Below, piece after piece: positions 34,013 through 45,600 of a stretch of 64,000 bases of DNA. The stretch lies in contig OX419758.1 of the NCBI GenBank assembly GCA_948567375.1, positions 21,023,001-21,087,000 on the forward strand, in the 5' to 3' direction. A program made the position numbers and the translations under genes. Position 1 is the stretch's first letter, and the number at the start of each line of letters is the position of its first letter. The notes below the pieces were generated by a model. It did no database searches. It had not been told where the DNA came from and was given only the letters and a program-made list of their open reading frames with translations. This stretch comes from Lunularia cruciata (Eukaryota; Streptophyta; Marchantiopsida; Lunulariales; Lunulariaceae).

Positions 34013-34271
34013 ATGAATGGGACGGATGGAATTTATGGACCACCAAACCCACTTCCGCCAAACTATTGGGAATTTTGTATCTAGGTACTACCCAAACATC
34101 ATTTCACACAATTCATCACCTCATGCTTTAGATAGGATTTTCTGCATATGATCACCTTGTTTGAAGAACCACTTTGGTGCTTCCAATTGTAACTTATGGA
34201 GAACGGTGGATGTGCTACATCTAATGTTAATGAATTAGATAAATTGAAGATAGTGTGACAAAGTAGAAGAC

Positions 34272-35130
34272 ATGGCGATGATGCCCAAAATTATCCTTGC
34301 TATGCACCAACAAATTGAGCACCTTACTCAATTGTTGGATGAACAAGACCGTCATAGACAAGAGCAAGTAGAGAGAGCACCAGTTTGAGAGGGAGAAGAG
34401 AAAATCTGATTTCTAAAGCCCAAGGTATTTGAAGGCAAGAACCTTTTGGGGCCGGTGGAAAATTTTGTGTTTGATTGTGAACGGTACTTTGAAGCAACAA
34501 ACCTTCAAGATGAACAAAGACAAGTGACTAAATTATGGTGGTGATTCAGAGTGGAACAAGCTAAGCAGCAGTTTGCCATGCCAATCTTGACATGGGAAGA
34601 GTTCAAGAGTGCAATAATTGGGCGGTTCTAAGCTATAAATGCCATATGGGCCGCATGAGATAAGTTGACAAAATTGAAGCAGATTGGCTCGATAAGAAGC
34701 TATATCACTCAATTCACAAAGACCATTCTGCAAATTCTAGATATACTAGATGGAGAAGCTCTAGATTACTTTGTAAGAGGCTTGAGGCCCCGCACCAGAC
34801 TGGAAGTGACTATGCAAGCCCAAAGACTTTGAGGAAGTCATGTAGTTGGTTGAGCGCTTTGATTCCTTGGTTGCAACAACTTGGTCTTGACCTTGGCGTT
34901 TCCTAAACCCACCTACACACTACAAACGGGTGGAAGAGACAATACTAATGGAGATCAATGTCATCCAACAAAGACCACTTTTCACAATAGATAATATAAG
35001 ATTATGACAAAATGGTGAATGTTTTTATTGTCACCAAATTTGGACACCGTATTGTAGAGTGTCCACTCAAGAATGAGCAACCTCAACAAGTTGCTCAAAT
35101 GGAAATTCTGGAGCAAAATGATCAAGGAAA
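34272..35130 (+). pseudogene. Gag relic
   Basis: Starting near ATG 34272, the frame reads MHQQIEHLTQLLDEQDRH and then a capsid-like part (FEGKNLLGPVENFVFDCERY, later DYFVRGLRPRTRLEVTMQAQ). It ends in a CCHC knuckle near 35020 (CFYCHQ then FGHRIVECP after a one-base shift). It carries in-frame stops. Confidence 0.75.
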
Positions 35131-35229
35131 CAAGGAATCCTAGTAGGAGATTTTGAGCCGCCTATTGGGAACTTGATTAGTTCCAATGGGATTGAAGGTT
35201 CGACCTATGCAAGTTTGCTTCACTTGCAA

Positions 35230-35531
35230 GGTATGATATCTAATCTGGTTGTAGGATTTTTTTTGATTCTAGAAGTTCAAAGAATTGCATGTCTATGCAA
35301 TTAGCAAAGAAATTGAGTATTCTTATCAAACCAATAATTAGAAGTAGATTGATGATGGCGGATGGTAGAAAGGGTTTTGCTTTTCATACCTCACATCCTG
35401 TTACCTTCAAGATTGGGAAGGAGTATTGGGAGTGTATAAGATTTGCAATGGCACCTCTACACTATGATGTCATTCTAGGACTACCTTGGCTTGAACGTCA
35501 TAAGGTTCAATTTGATTGGACCCAACAATAA
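35230..35531 (+). pseudogene. Aspartic protease relic
   Basis: The segment reads FDSRSSKN, where the active site DSGAS would be expected, followed by an open 80-codon run. That run ends with MAPLHYDVILGLPWLERHKV, the typical end of a gypsy protease (DxILGxPWL). The DSG triad is changed to DSR, so activity is unlikely. Confidence 0.7.
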
Positions 35532-35861
35532 ATTCAAGTACAACACCATGGTAGGAATTTCTACTTAGGTTGTCTGGCACCTTTGAGTAAGACACATAAG
35601 TATAATCAGTCCCAAGATAGGAATTTTGTAAGGAAAACAACCATAGAGTAAGCTTTGAAAGAAGAAAAGTCCCAAGATGGGAAGTTTGTCAAGAAAGCAG
35701 CCATAGAGCAAGCCATGAATGAAGATAAGTCCCTAGATGTGAAGTTTGTCAATGAAGGAGCTATAGAGCAATCTTTGGAGGAAGATAAGTCTATTTTTGC
35801 AATGTGGATCAAGCCAATTTCACAAGGAGAATTTGAGGAGAGTCAAGAGCCTCATTGAGCA

Positions 35862-36491
35862 ATGGTTGATCACATAGTTCAGGAGTTTGCAAATGTGTTT
35901 CTAGATAATCTGCGAAAGGGATTACCCTCTGATCATGATATGCCCTTCAAGATTGAGTTAGTACTAGGGAGTACTCCAATGAGTAGACCAATCTATTGGC
36001 TCTCACCAAACAAGTTAGAAGAGTTGCAAATAACACTTACAAAGTTGTTGGAGAAGGATTTCATACGACATAGTACATCTCCGTGGGGAGCACCTATACT
36101 ATTCATTCCAAAGAAGGATGGATGACTTCATTTCTATATTGATTACCAAGGGCTCAATAAACAAATAGTGAAGAATGCATACCTCTTGCCTTGAATTGAT
36201 GACTTGCTTGATCAATTGAGTGGAGCACGATACTTCTCCAAGTTGGATCTTCATAGTGGCTATTGGCAAATCCCTATTGGTAGGGAAGATGTGCAAAAGA
36301 CTGCCTTTTGCACAAGGTATGGACATTTTGAGTGGAGAGTTCTGCTTTTTGGGCTCACCAATGCTCTAACAATCTTCATGGATAAAATGCATTGGATGTT
36401 GGATGGATTTTTGGATCGGTACGTGGTAGTGTTCTTGGATGATATCTTAATTTATAGCAAGATAGAAAAAGAACATGTGAATCACATGTGA
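35862..36491 (+). pseudogene. Reverse transcriptase relic
   Basis: It is clear gypsy reverse transcriptase: SPWGAPILFIPKKDG, YFSKLDLHSGYWQIPI, FGLTNAL and VVFLDDILIYSK with the catalytic DD. Two stops (36122-36124 and 36192-36194) break it. The frame ends right after KEHVNHM at 36488, without the thumb and RNase H. Confidence 0.85.
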
Positions 36492-36619
36492 AAAGTGCTA
36501 AGATGACTATGAAACAAGTCTCTTCCTCTCATCATGGTGGCAATTACGACGGTGTCAATCAACTCCAAGATCCAAATCAAGTTTAAGATAGCTCTGCAAC
36601 AAGATCCATTCTTTTAGAT

Positions 36620-37830
36620 GGTACAAGGGCATCTTGCAATCGGCGACAAGTAGTACAACACCTTCTCCTTCAAGAAAGGCCTTTTATTCCATGAGTACCA
36701 AATCTATGTTCCAGTCAAAGGTGATCTCCAACTTGTACGCCTCCAAGAAGCCCATGACTTATCAATTGTTGGTCACACGGGTGTAGACAAGACCTTGGGT
36801 ACTCTCTAACGCCAATGGTGGTGGCACAACATGACACAAGATGTCCGGGAGTTTGTCCAATCATGTAAGAGTTGCCAATGCAACAAGGACAGCAACCAGA
36901 AACCAAGTGGACTCCTTCAACCACTTCCCATTCCATATGCTTGATGGGAACATGTGAGCTTAGATCTCATCACATCCTTGCCCAAGACCATGCAAGGTCA
37001 TACAGAAATTGTGTTGTTTGTGGATAAGCTTAGTAAGCAAATCCACTTAGCACCAACCTTTGATATCATGGATGCTCCAACATTAGCGGAGCTCTACTTC
37101 GACAATGTCTTTAAGCATCATGGGATGTCGTGTGTACTCATCTTCGACCATGATCCTTGATTTACTAGAAATTTTTGGCAAGCATTGGATCTTCTTCCAA
37201 ATACTTGGCACCAAGCTTGCTTTATCCATGGCCTATCATCCTCAAACTGATGGACAAAATAAACATGCACCTTGGATGATATGCTTTGTGCCTTTGTCAA
37301 CATTCACCACACCAATTGGGATGAATATCTTGCAGCTATAGAGTTTGCATAAAATAACTCCAAACATGCAAGCATTGGATTCTCTCCTTTCTTTCTCAAT
37401 TTTGGCTAAGATCCACTTGTTCCAGATTCTCTTCTTGCTCCTCCTCTATCTCATGTCCCTCATACTTCAACTTTCTTAACCACCATATCCCAATCCCTCC
37501 ACCAAGCCACATCTCACCTCCTTGTTGCTCAAAATTTCCAGAAACAATATGCAAACCACCATCGTCATAATCTCACCTTTCAAGTTGGTGACAAAGTCAT
37601 GCTCTCCTTTAGTAACCTACCCCTCCCACTTGATACCCAATTTTGTAAACTCGCTCCTAATTGGATAGGACTCTTTCATGTCACCCAAATTATTTCTCTT
37701 GTTGCTTATCAACTTGCCTTGCCTTGTCATATGTGCATCCACCCTATCTTTCATATTTTCAAGTTAAAACCCTTCTTTTTCCGCTCGTGTCCAACCTCCT
37801 CCTCCTCCCATCTCTATCCATGATCATGAG
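36620..37830 (+). pseudogene. Integrase relic
   Basis: The HHCC zinc module (EAHDLSIVGHTGVDKTLGTL ... SCKSCQC, about 36745-36885) is followed by the core with WEHVSLDLITSLPK (first Asp), FDHDP (second Asp) and a degenerate HPQTDGQ segment. The GDKVMLSF and PKLAPNW-like part of the C-terminal domain follows. Stops and shifts abound. Confidence 0.82.
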
Positions 37831-37884
37831 GATTACAAAGTTGATTCTATACTTGCACATTGCCACATCCAACGCAGCCGTCGA

Positions 37885-38010
37885 CAACATATGGAGTACA
37901 AGGTCCTTTGGAAGGGCTATCCCCTTCATGATGCCACTTGGGAGCCCCTTTATCATCTCCAGAATGCACAAACAGCCATCCATGAGTTTGAAGCTTCTAT
38001 GGCAATGAGG
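37885..38010 (+). pseudogene. Chromodomain at the integrase C terminus
   Basis: EYKVLWKGYPLHDATWEPLY followed by HLQNAQTAIHEFEAS is a chromodomain with the W-K-G and T-W-E-P core. Chromodomains steer chromoviruses to modified chromatin. This places the element among the chromoviruses. Confidence 0.85.
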
Positions 38011-38021
38011 ACGTCACCAAC

Positions 38022-38037
38022 TAGTGGTGGGGGAATA
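38022..38037 (+). other. Polypurine tract
   Basis: TAGTGGTGGGGGAATA lies immediately before the 3' LTR; it is the purine-rich plus-strand primer of the element. Confidence 0.8.
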
Positions 38038-38451
38038 TGTAACAATATGGAGTTTAGGAATGAAGTTAGTCAAGGCTAAAGAAGTTGTGAATAAACCAAA
38101 TTAACCTAGAATCTTCTAGAAGTATCTAGGAAGCTTCTTGTGAAGCTTCCCACTAGCTTAGCTTGCACCCCAAGTAGGTAATTTCTAGAAGGAAGCTTCT
38201 GGAAGCTTCCAACCAGCTTAGCTTACACGCCAAGTAGACGGCTTCAAGAAGGAAGCTTCCTAGTTAACTTGGCTTGCACTCCAAGAAAGTGGCTCAAGGA
38301 AGCTCCTTGAGAAGCTTCTCAAGAGCCTTATATGTTCTCTATAGATACAAGAGCCAAAGCTCATGCTAGGTATTTGGAGTTTTCCCATATTCAAGTGTCC
38401 CAATGTGATCTTATATTCTCCTATTTTTCTCCTTGGTCTTGATCTTTTACA
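38038..38451 (+). repeat. 3' LTR of the chromovirus-type element
   Basis: 414 bp, aligning end to end with 33588-33999 but with many substitutions and small indels. The LTRs were identical when inserted, so the insertion is not recent. Confidence 0.92.
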
Positions 38452-38456
38452 CAATG

Positions 38457-41400
38457 CATTAACAAAAGGAAAATAAAAAATATTTGAAATATCTAGTGAA
38501 AGATTGTCACATAGGTGCTCAAAGACCAACCTTGAAAGAAATATGGAGAAAGGAATAATGTATGAGTAAAGAGGTGCTCCATGAGCTCTAGCTCCTCATC
38601 TAGATAGAAGTACTAGAGGAAAGAAAGAAGTTCATAATTAACCTAGAGACGTGGACTTTATAATGTAGTCAAGGTGTTAGTGGAAAAGCGTGTTGGTCTA
38701 TAGGATGAGAGTGCTTGAGCTAAACATCTGTTTTTTTTACTTGGCTAACATCAAAAAATAGAGTTAGTAGTGATTTAGAAGTGGAGTATAGGGTTGTGGA
38801 GACTTCGCAAACCTCATATAGCTACTTGAACCCATATGATGTGATCATCTTATCATGATGACCAATCTCCATGTCGTAACCTTTGAAGCTATTTGAAGCT
38901 TTTTATTTGATAGCCTTATTGTCATTTTATTTAGGTTATTACATCCTAGAAAGTAATTCCCTTATATTTTGATATGTCCCAATGGATTGATAGGAGTAGG
39001 GTTGATTAAAACAAGAGTGCTAGGAAAGTCCAAGAAGAAACTATGATCATCAAAAAGAATAACTTAGAAGAGTACAAAGAGCATAGAGCTTACCAAGAGT
39101 TGCAATGGTATACGGATCCTTGTGTACAAACATAGTCTTGGTAGGCCAAGAAGGAGAGCTTGAATAAGAATAAGACCATGAAATGAGTAGGAGTTTTGGA
39201 GGCATCAATAGAAAGTGCAAGTAAGTGAAGGATCTTGAGGAGTGAGAGGAGATGTGCCTCAGCTCTCATCCCTAGGCATCCAAATCTCCCTCTATGTTGT
39301 ACTAGTTCACTTCTACCAAGGATAATCCAAACAAGATAGTTTAGGTCAATGATTCAAGTTGTATTAATGCACGATAGAGGTAGGTGGTGGTGGAGAATTG
39401 TGATCTTGAGGATATGGTAACTTGATAGAAGGAGAGGGTATGTAAAGACGATAATCCAAAGAAATTTCAATGAGTATATGATTGATCCTTCATAGAAGTA
39501 TCAACAAGGATTTCCACTGGTAAGGGCAAAGAGAGTGAAGATACGGTATAGGGAACTTCATGAGGATGAACATAAGTAAATTCAGGTGTGGACTGCAGGA
39601 GGCACCGACAAGGCTGGATAATATATAACACATAAGGAGTGCAAGGTGCTAGATAAGGAATATCGTCAACAGTAATCCGCAAAACTCCCCTGCTAGAGAA
39701 AAAGGAGAAATCCGAAGAAATAAGCACTAGACAAACCTCCAACTAAAGAATATGTGAAGGGTAGTAAATAAGAGAAAAGAGAACTAAAAACACAAATTCA
39801 TAGCAAAAGAAATTAGGTAAGAGAAGATGAAGCAAAGAGGAAATGGATAAAAAGGGAAAATGAAAACATGTTGCAAATGTGAAGAGTGGACTATCTCCAA
39901 CCTAAGAGAATCTAATCGTACTCACTAACACAAAATTTGCTCAAAACATAACTTTTCCTATCTGTGCAAAAGAATCTCAACAGAACTTAATGCATTGAGG
40001 GATGGAATCCACTTAGTACCACCAATCCTTACGTTATGATTCAACTAAAGTCCATGAAAAAAGAACTTAGTCAAGGAAGTAAAGAGCGGATATGGGATTG
40101 AGCTCCCTTTAAAAGGCTCTTATATATCTTCTTCTACTTCAATTAGCTTGTTTACTTGAGTAATTGTCGTTTTCCTTTCCTAGTTCCCTGCTAAAATTTG
40201 ATCTGTCGTTGTGTATCAAAGCAATGAAATGTTTGCTACTGCAAAACTTTCGTGTATGAATGGGGAGGATGAACAGGAACAAACAAACTAATTGTTTCTC
40301 CCCCGAAAACAATGAGTTTGTTAAGGAGATAGACATTCATATTGGACTGGTTAATCAGGGACTAGAGAGAGAGAGAGTTGATGAATGATACAGTAGATGA
40401 TTGAATTTTACTTTATTCTCCCTCTTGTTTTTGGTTTTAAAGCGACAGTAGCATTAGTCCCATTCTGGAATACATGTAAAAACCGCTAATAAAGCTCATA
40501 TGAGCTTTAAAATGTCTCCTCAAGCAACCCTGTTTAGGATTTTCTAAATTCTACTTAAGTGAGTCTCTAACTGAAATTTAAGAGGTCTTCAAGTTGCAAA
40601 AATTCAATGGAAAAGCAGCCTCCGGGCAAATTTCTTCCCACATTAAAACCCGGAAGAAGGCCCCCATGGATTCTATAGTGCCCAAAATAATGCATACTGT
40701 GGTTGTCTTTTTTATTAAGAGAACCTTAGGCATATACTAAAACCTTATGCTTTGGTGGCTGATTACAATTCTTGCGTGTTCCAATAACATGTTTTAAGTG
40801 GAATTAGACCAAACTAGGTTGGTTTAACCAGTTCAAAACCCCCAGTCAGCTTGGTAGCACCATTGGGAAAAGGTTGGGCACATTACTGAAGAGATCCCTG
40901 AGGGACTTATGACACAGTTGCTTCTATCTCAAGACGATGCAGGCATTTGGGCACATTGGGAAGACCTCTTGTGGATGATAATTCTTTGGCCTTATTTGTT
41001 AGCACTGCAGGGAATTGAAGTGCCTGTAAGGGAAAGCTATCTCAAAACGGCATGTGCTCAATATTATGTTAGATACAAATAAAAGTAAGAATCCATTAGG
41101 AGGTTGTTGACGGTAGTTATCTAGTTTCGCTCACTTTTGTCAGCTAGGTAGGTTGAATCTCTGTGAGAATTAACTTCATAAATCAACGTGAGGGTTAACT
41201 ATGATTTACTAATCGTATTAAGCAAATAGAATGCTCAAGTACTCCATAAGGACTACAGTAGTGAACAGTAGTGTGTAATATGAGCACTACGTGTTATTAA
41301 ACCTCTCCCACATATACCTTTTGCTGTGCGGCAGAAAGCGTACATTGATGTGGGCCGGTTTAGCAGAAGTGATTGGGAGATCGAAAAGCTTCTGTCGCTT

Positions 41401-42649
41401 GTGCATTTCTGATGAGCCTCGAGAAGCGAATGAGATCCTGCTGCTGCTCCTTTTCTTCGCTGCAAGGTGGTCCTGCTAGCGCGCTGGAGGCTATAACAGG
41501 TACGAGTTCAACCCTACCTTCTCGTAATCAAGACAGAAAAGTCCTCGATGACGGATGAATAAATGAATGGGTGAGTGCAGGTCGAAAGGGAACCAATCCT
41601 GGGTACTGTGGAGAAGAACCCCTATGTGTATGCTTTTCGTTACAGCTGGGGCATAAAAAATTCCTGAAAAGTTCTGGTGTTTAAGAGATCCTCTAGCATA
41701 TGAAGGGGATATTTGTAACATACATAGAGTGCTACTATCCGGTTGACATGCACAAGTTCGACCTTATTGAAGGTTTAGAGATCATAAACTCGCCGTGACT
41801 AGCATCTCTTAGATGAACGAAGAACTGACCTCTACAACTTACATAGATTCCTAGCCGTTATTTACCCAAACTTTGTGGAGTACTCTTGCCTACGCTACAG
41901 CTGCGACCCCACTATGGATTGTGGGCCCTGGCTGAGTAACAAGATCAGTACTCCCCTTTTGAGCTGTCGTGGTTGGATTTCAAATTGAGCAGCCAATCCA
42001 AGCGCCATATGAAACCAACCTCTTCGTATTTTCTAAACATTGAGAATCCTCCAATCAAAGACTACCGCCATGCTCCTTTGCATTGGGAAAGGAAGGGTAG
42101 CATGGAGAGGATGGCTTTTCATTGTCAGCTTTTGAGGGCTACTAACTACCACATGGGGAGTAAATCAGTGGGACTCGTGTTGGATAGGTGCGTGAGGACG
42201 TCTCCTTTTTGATAGTGGTAGTGCTTTGGGAAGTGGAATACTGTCTCTGAATTGAGAGAAAGCCTCCCTCCACGAATGAAACCTCATTTAGATGCTATCG
42301 CAGTGGAAAAGGCCCCTATGACTAGGGCAGGAACAACTTTATTTGTTGGTACTACTACTACTACTATCACCTGCATGGGAACCGTGAGGGTTTGATAACT
42401 ATATCAAAAAGGGTTTTGGGTTTGGGTTTTGCGTTGCAGTAGGGCCCATTGAGAGGAGATTGGGGATGGGGCGTACAGGGTGCAGAAAGTGACAGCGGAT
42501 GTCATGGTCGTGGCTTGTAGACTTCTTTCCGTGGTTTGGTTGGAGCGGAACGAGACTGGCAGTTTTTAAAGCGAAAATCTGATGCAGCTGCAGCTTCGAG
42601 GAAACACAGTGGTTCTTTGCACTGTTGGGAAATTCGGAGTTCATCAGGG
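38457..42649. other. Intergenic region and MurC upstream sequence
   Basis: 38.5-40.1 kb is AT-rich and without a readable gene. A 57-codon open run near 40908-41080 has no known motif. A GA repeat lies at about 40365-40377. The last 300 bp before the MurC ATG presumably hold its promoter and leader, but no clear TATA box is evident. An in-frame stop at 42518-42520 limits the MurC frame. Confidence 0.4.
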
Positions 42650-45600
42650 ATGAAAGTTGCAGGGTTTAGTGGAGTAAAGAATTGCAGATTCTGTCCTTGT
42701 GCTGGGATTTCCTCTCGAGTTTTTGATGGGATGGAATCAGTAAATCGGGTTTACGCAACAGGTCTAAAATTGAGAAGTCGTGGATTGGAGGCAATTGTCA
42801 GACCTCTAGACAAGAGCCACACGAGATCGAAGGAGCCGGAAAATTATGCACTTGGTTATGGGTTGTTCAAAGGATCAAATATTTTTCAGCACAGAGATTT
42901 TCATGAGGTTATAAATTGGCGAGCAGCAGTTGGCGGGGAGGAGACAAGCAGTCTTTCTGTTCATTTTATCGGGATCGGGGGTTCAGGCCTATCTGCTCTT
43001 GCATTGTTGGCCTTGAAGCAGGTTAGTGTCCATTGCCAACTCTTCAAAGAATTGATCTTTATATTTGGTAAGCTGCGCTTCAGCCTACATAGATCTTCAT
43101 GCGGTTCTCTCTTACATCGTACGCATGCGAGATTTAGCACTCGTAGAAATTCAATCGACCAGATTGACTCCTACACGCGGACCTGAATTTTGAGTGAGAG
43201 AGGAGCGATATAACATATGAGCATATATCTCGATCCTCTGAGATGCACCCAGATTAACAACGTGTCACTGAGACTGTCTCAGTGATGATTGTTGTAAAAG
43301 CCCAAGTTGACTGAAGATTAAGTTATTGCTTTTAACGATGTCCCAATGGCAACAAACCTTCTCGGAGAGCAGCAATTCTTACAAGCCTCAAAAGATATTC
43401 TGCGTGGAAAGAAGCAGGACCCGGCTTTATTTGCAAATTATTTTGCTGTTACAATAGGAGAAATTTATTCCGGTCAATCAGTTCGAGATATAGAAGGTCA
43501 AAAGCCTAGTTTCTGATATGGGCCTGCAAAAATTCACGTTGATACTAAAGCAAATTAAGATCAGCGAATAAGAAACTTTAAGTCCCATTCTTAATAGAGG
43601 ATGCTTTCTCAAATCTCAAACCATCCGATGAGTTATGCCAAAGAGATTTATAGAATATGCTAGAATTAAGTGCATCCAAATTCGACCTACTTAATGACAG
43701 TTGGCCTCACTATAAGTGTCTTCAATATTCAATACTACAGCCAAAGAAAATTTGTTGTTCAGAGTCCAGGTCATTGACTGATAGTTTGTTTGTCTCAAAG
43801 ATCAGAGTTTCTCCACCGGCAGGGTTAGGCAAACTCTGGTCTCGAGTAGCCAATTTGTTGTTCATTTCTTCAACAGTTCACTATCATGCAAAGAATAACC
43901 ACCTCTTAGCACCCTTGTCCTCGGTCAGTACGAAAGCTCATCACCTTACTCAAATTCCTTAACACGATTTCATCCGGATTAAATTCAGGAAGAATTGGGG
44001 TGAAAATCTCAACGTGCGGGTACCTTTCTTTGTTGACGAAATACCACCAAATCAATTGAATTCCAATGATATGATTTATTCATTATACATGATACAAAGC
44101 TATTAGTATAATTTATTTTTAGTGGTGACACTCCATGACTTTTGTATTATATACCTGTCTTCAAACCACAATGCCCAACTCGAGTATTCAGCAAGTAGGC
44201 ATCTGACCTTCGTAATCATGACGGAGGATTACCAGACAATCTTCTTCAACCAGCCAAGCAGACTTAGTTTATCTGTCAGTTCGACCAGGTTGGAGTCCAG
44301 CCTTCAGATGATCAGCAGACATATCAAAACTAGATTACTCTACTTCAGAACAGCAGAGGTTTAGGCAAAAAATGTTTGCAAGTAAGTTGTGGGGCCCCCT
44401 TACTTTTCACTGTTTGTGTAAAGTTTCACACACAATCTACACGTAACGACTTCAAGTACATGGTTTACGATCGAATCTTAGACTTCACATATAATGTGTT
44501 GTATCAACCTAAACTAGCGTAATACATCTGTGGAGAGTATGATACGTTTAGATATTTGTTCCTTCTTGTGAATTCTGCATTCAAATGAACCATCTTGAAT
44601 TGTTGGCTTGTCAATTTGACGTCCTGAGATCGATTAGAAACCCTGACAATTGTTCACTGACCTGCAAGCCCTGATGAGCGTTTCCTGAAATTGAATGGCA
44701 GGGTTGGGAGGTTAGTGGTTCAGATGCCACCTTCAATGAAAGACTGGAAGTGCTGAAAGCGGCAGGGGCGAGGGTTTACGTTGGTCATGCCGCAAATCAA
44801 CTTTTCAGTGAAGAAAGAGTCTTACCTCCTGATGCGGTGGTTGTCTCTAGTGCTATTCCAAGTAACAATGAGGAGATAGAAGCTGCACAGGCTCTTGGCG
44901 TACCTATGTAAGCCAGTACTCTCGCACTATCGTCCAACATGCTCAACGAGTGAAGCAACTCTGGATATATCCAGGTTGAAAATTATACTACCTCATGTGT
45001 CTGAGCATTCGTATCGAGTCTTCCTATCTCAGTCTTGTACCAGAAGAAAACCTGATAGGGGAAACTGGTTCTTTTCTTGTTGATCTTGTCTTAGTATCAA
45101 CTGCCGTTATCTGTAGAAGAGGGTAATGCACTAGAGTCTAGGAACTTCTTCTGCTTAAATTCGCTTTACCTAACGATGAGTAACGGAAACAGCATATTTA
45201 AGGTTAATAATGATGTCATAACCAAGGACAATCCTAGAGAGTTCTGCATCTTGAAGCTTCATTCATTCACAAGCACCATGAGTAGACTTAGTGTACACTG
45301 TAAGCGTTCTCATAATTAGTTGTGCTTCCATGTGGAAATAATCAAAAGTCCATTCTAGGATGTCAAAGTGTTGCGAGTGTGATGTTCCTTGAGCTTTCAA
45401 GTAATTGACTAGCGAACCATTTCATCTGCAGATACAAAAGGGCCGATTGGCTTGGAAAAATAACTGAGGAATATGAACTTCTTGCTGTCGCTGGTTCACA
45501 TGGTAATCTGATTCTGCGATTGTTTTGTTATAACTTGCTTTGTTTTGATTGCTGGAAAAGCAGTGATTGAGAGTTCCCAATTTTTTCTCCGAATTATAAA

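Larger units (their letters stand above)
33588..38451 (+). mobile_element. Ty3/gypsy chromovirus-type LTR retrotransposon, decayed
   Basis: The 4864-bp element is bounded by direct LTRs (33588-33999 and 38038-38451) and a perfect target duplication CAATG (33583-33587 and 38452-38456). After the 5' LTR comes a tRNA-iMet primer site; before the 3' LTR a purine tract. Inside, on plus: gag with a CCHC knuckle, protease, reverse transcriptase, integrase and a C-terminal chromodomain, the order of chromoviruses. The reverse transcriptase runs straight into the integrase lead-in; the rest of the thumb and the RNase H are missing. Stops and frameshifts interrupt every domain, so it is non-autonomous at best. 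Confidence 0.92.
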
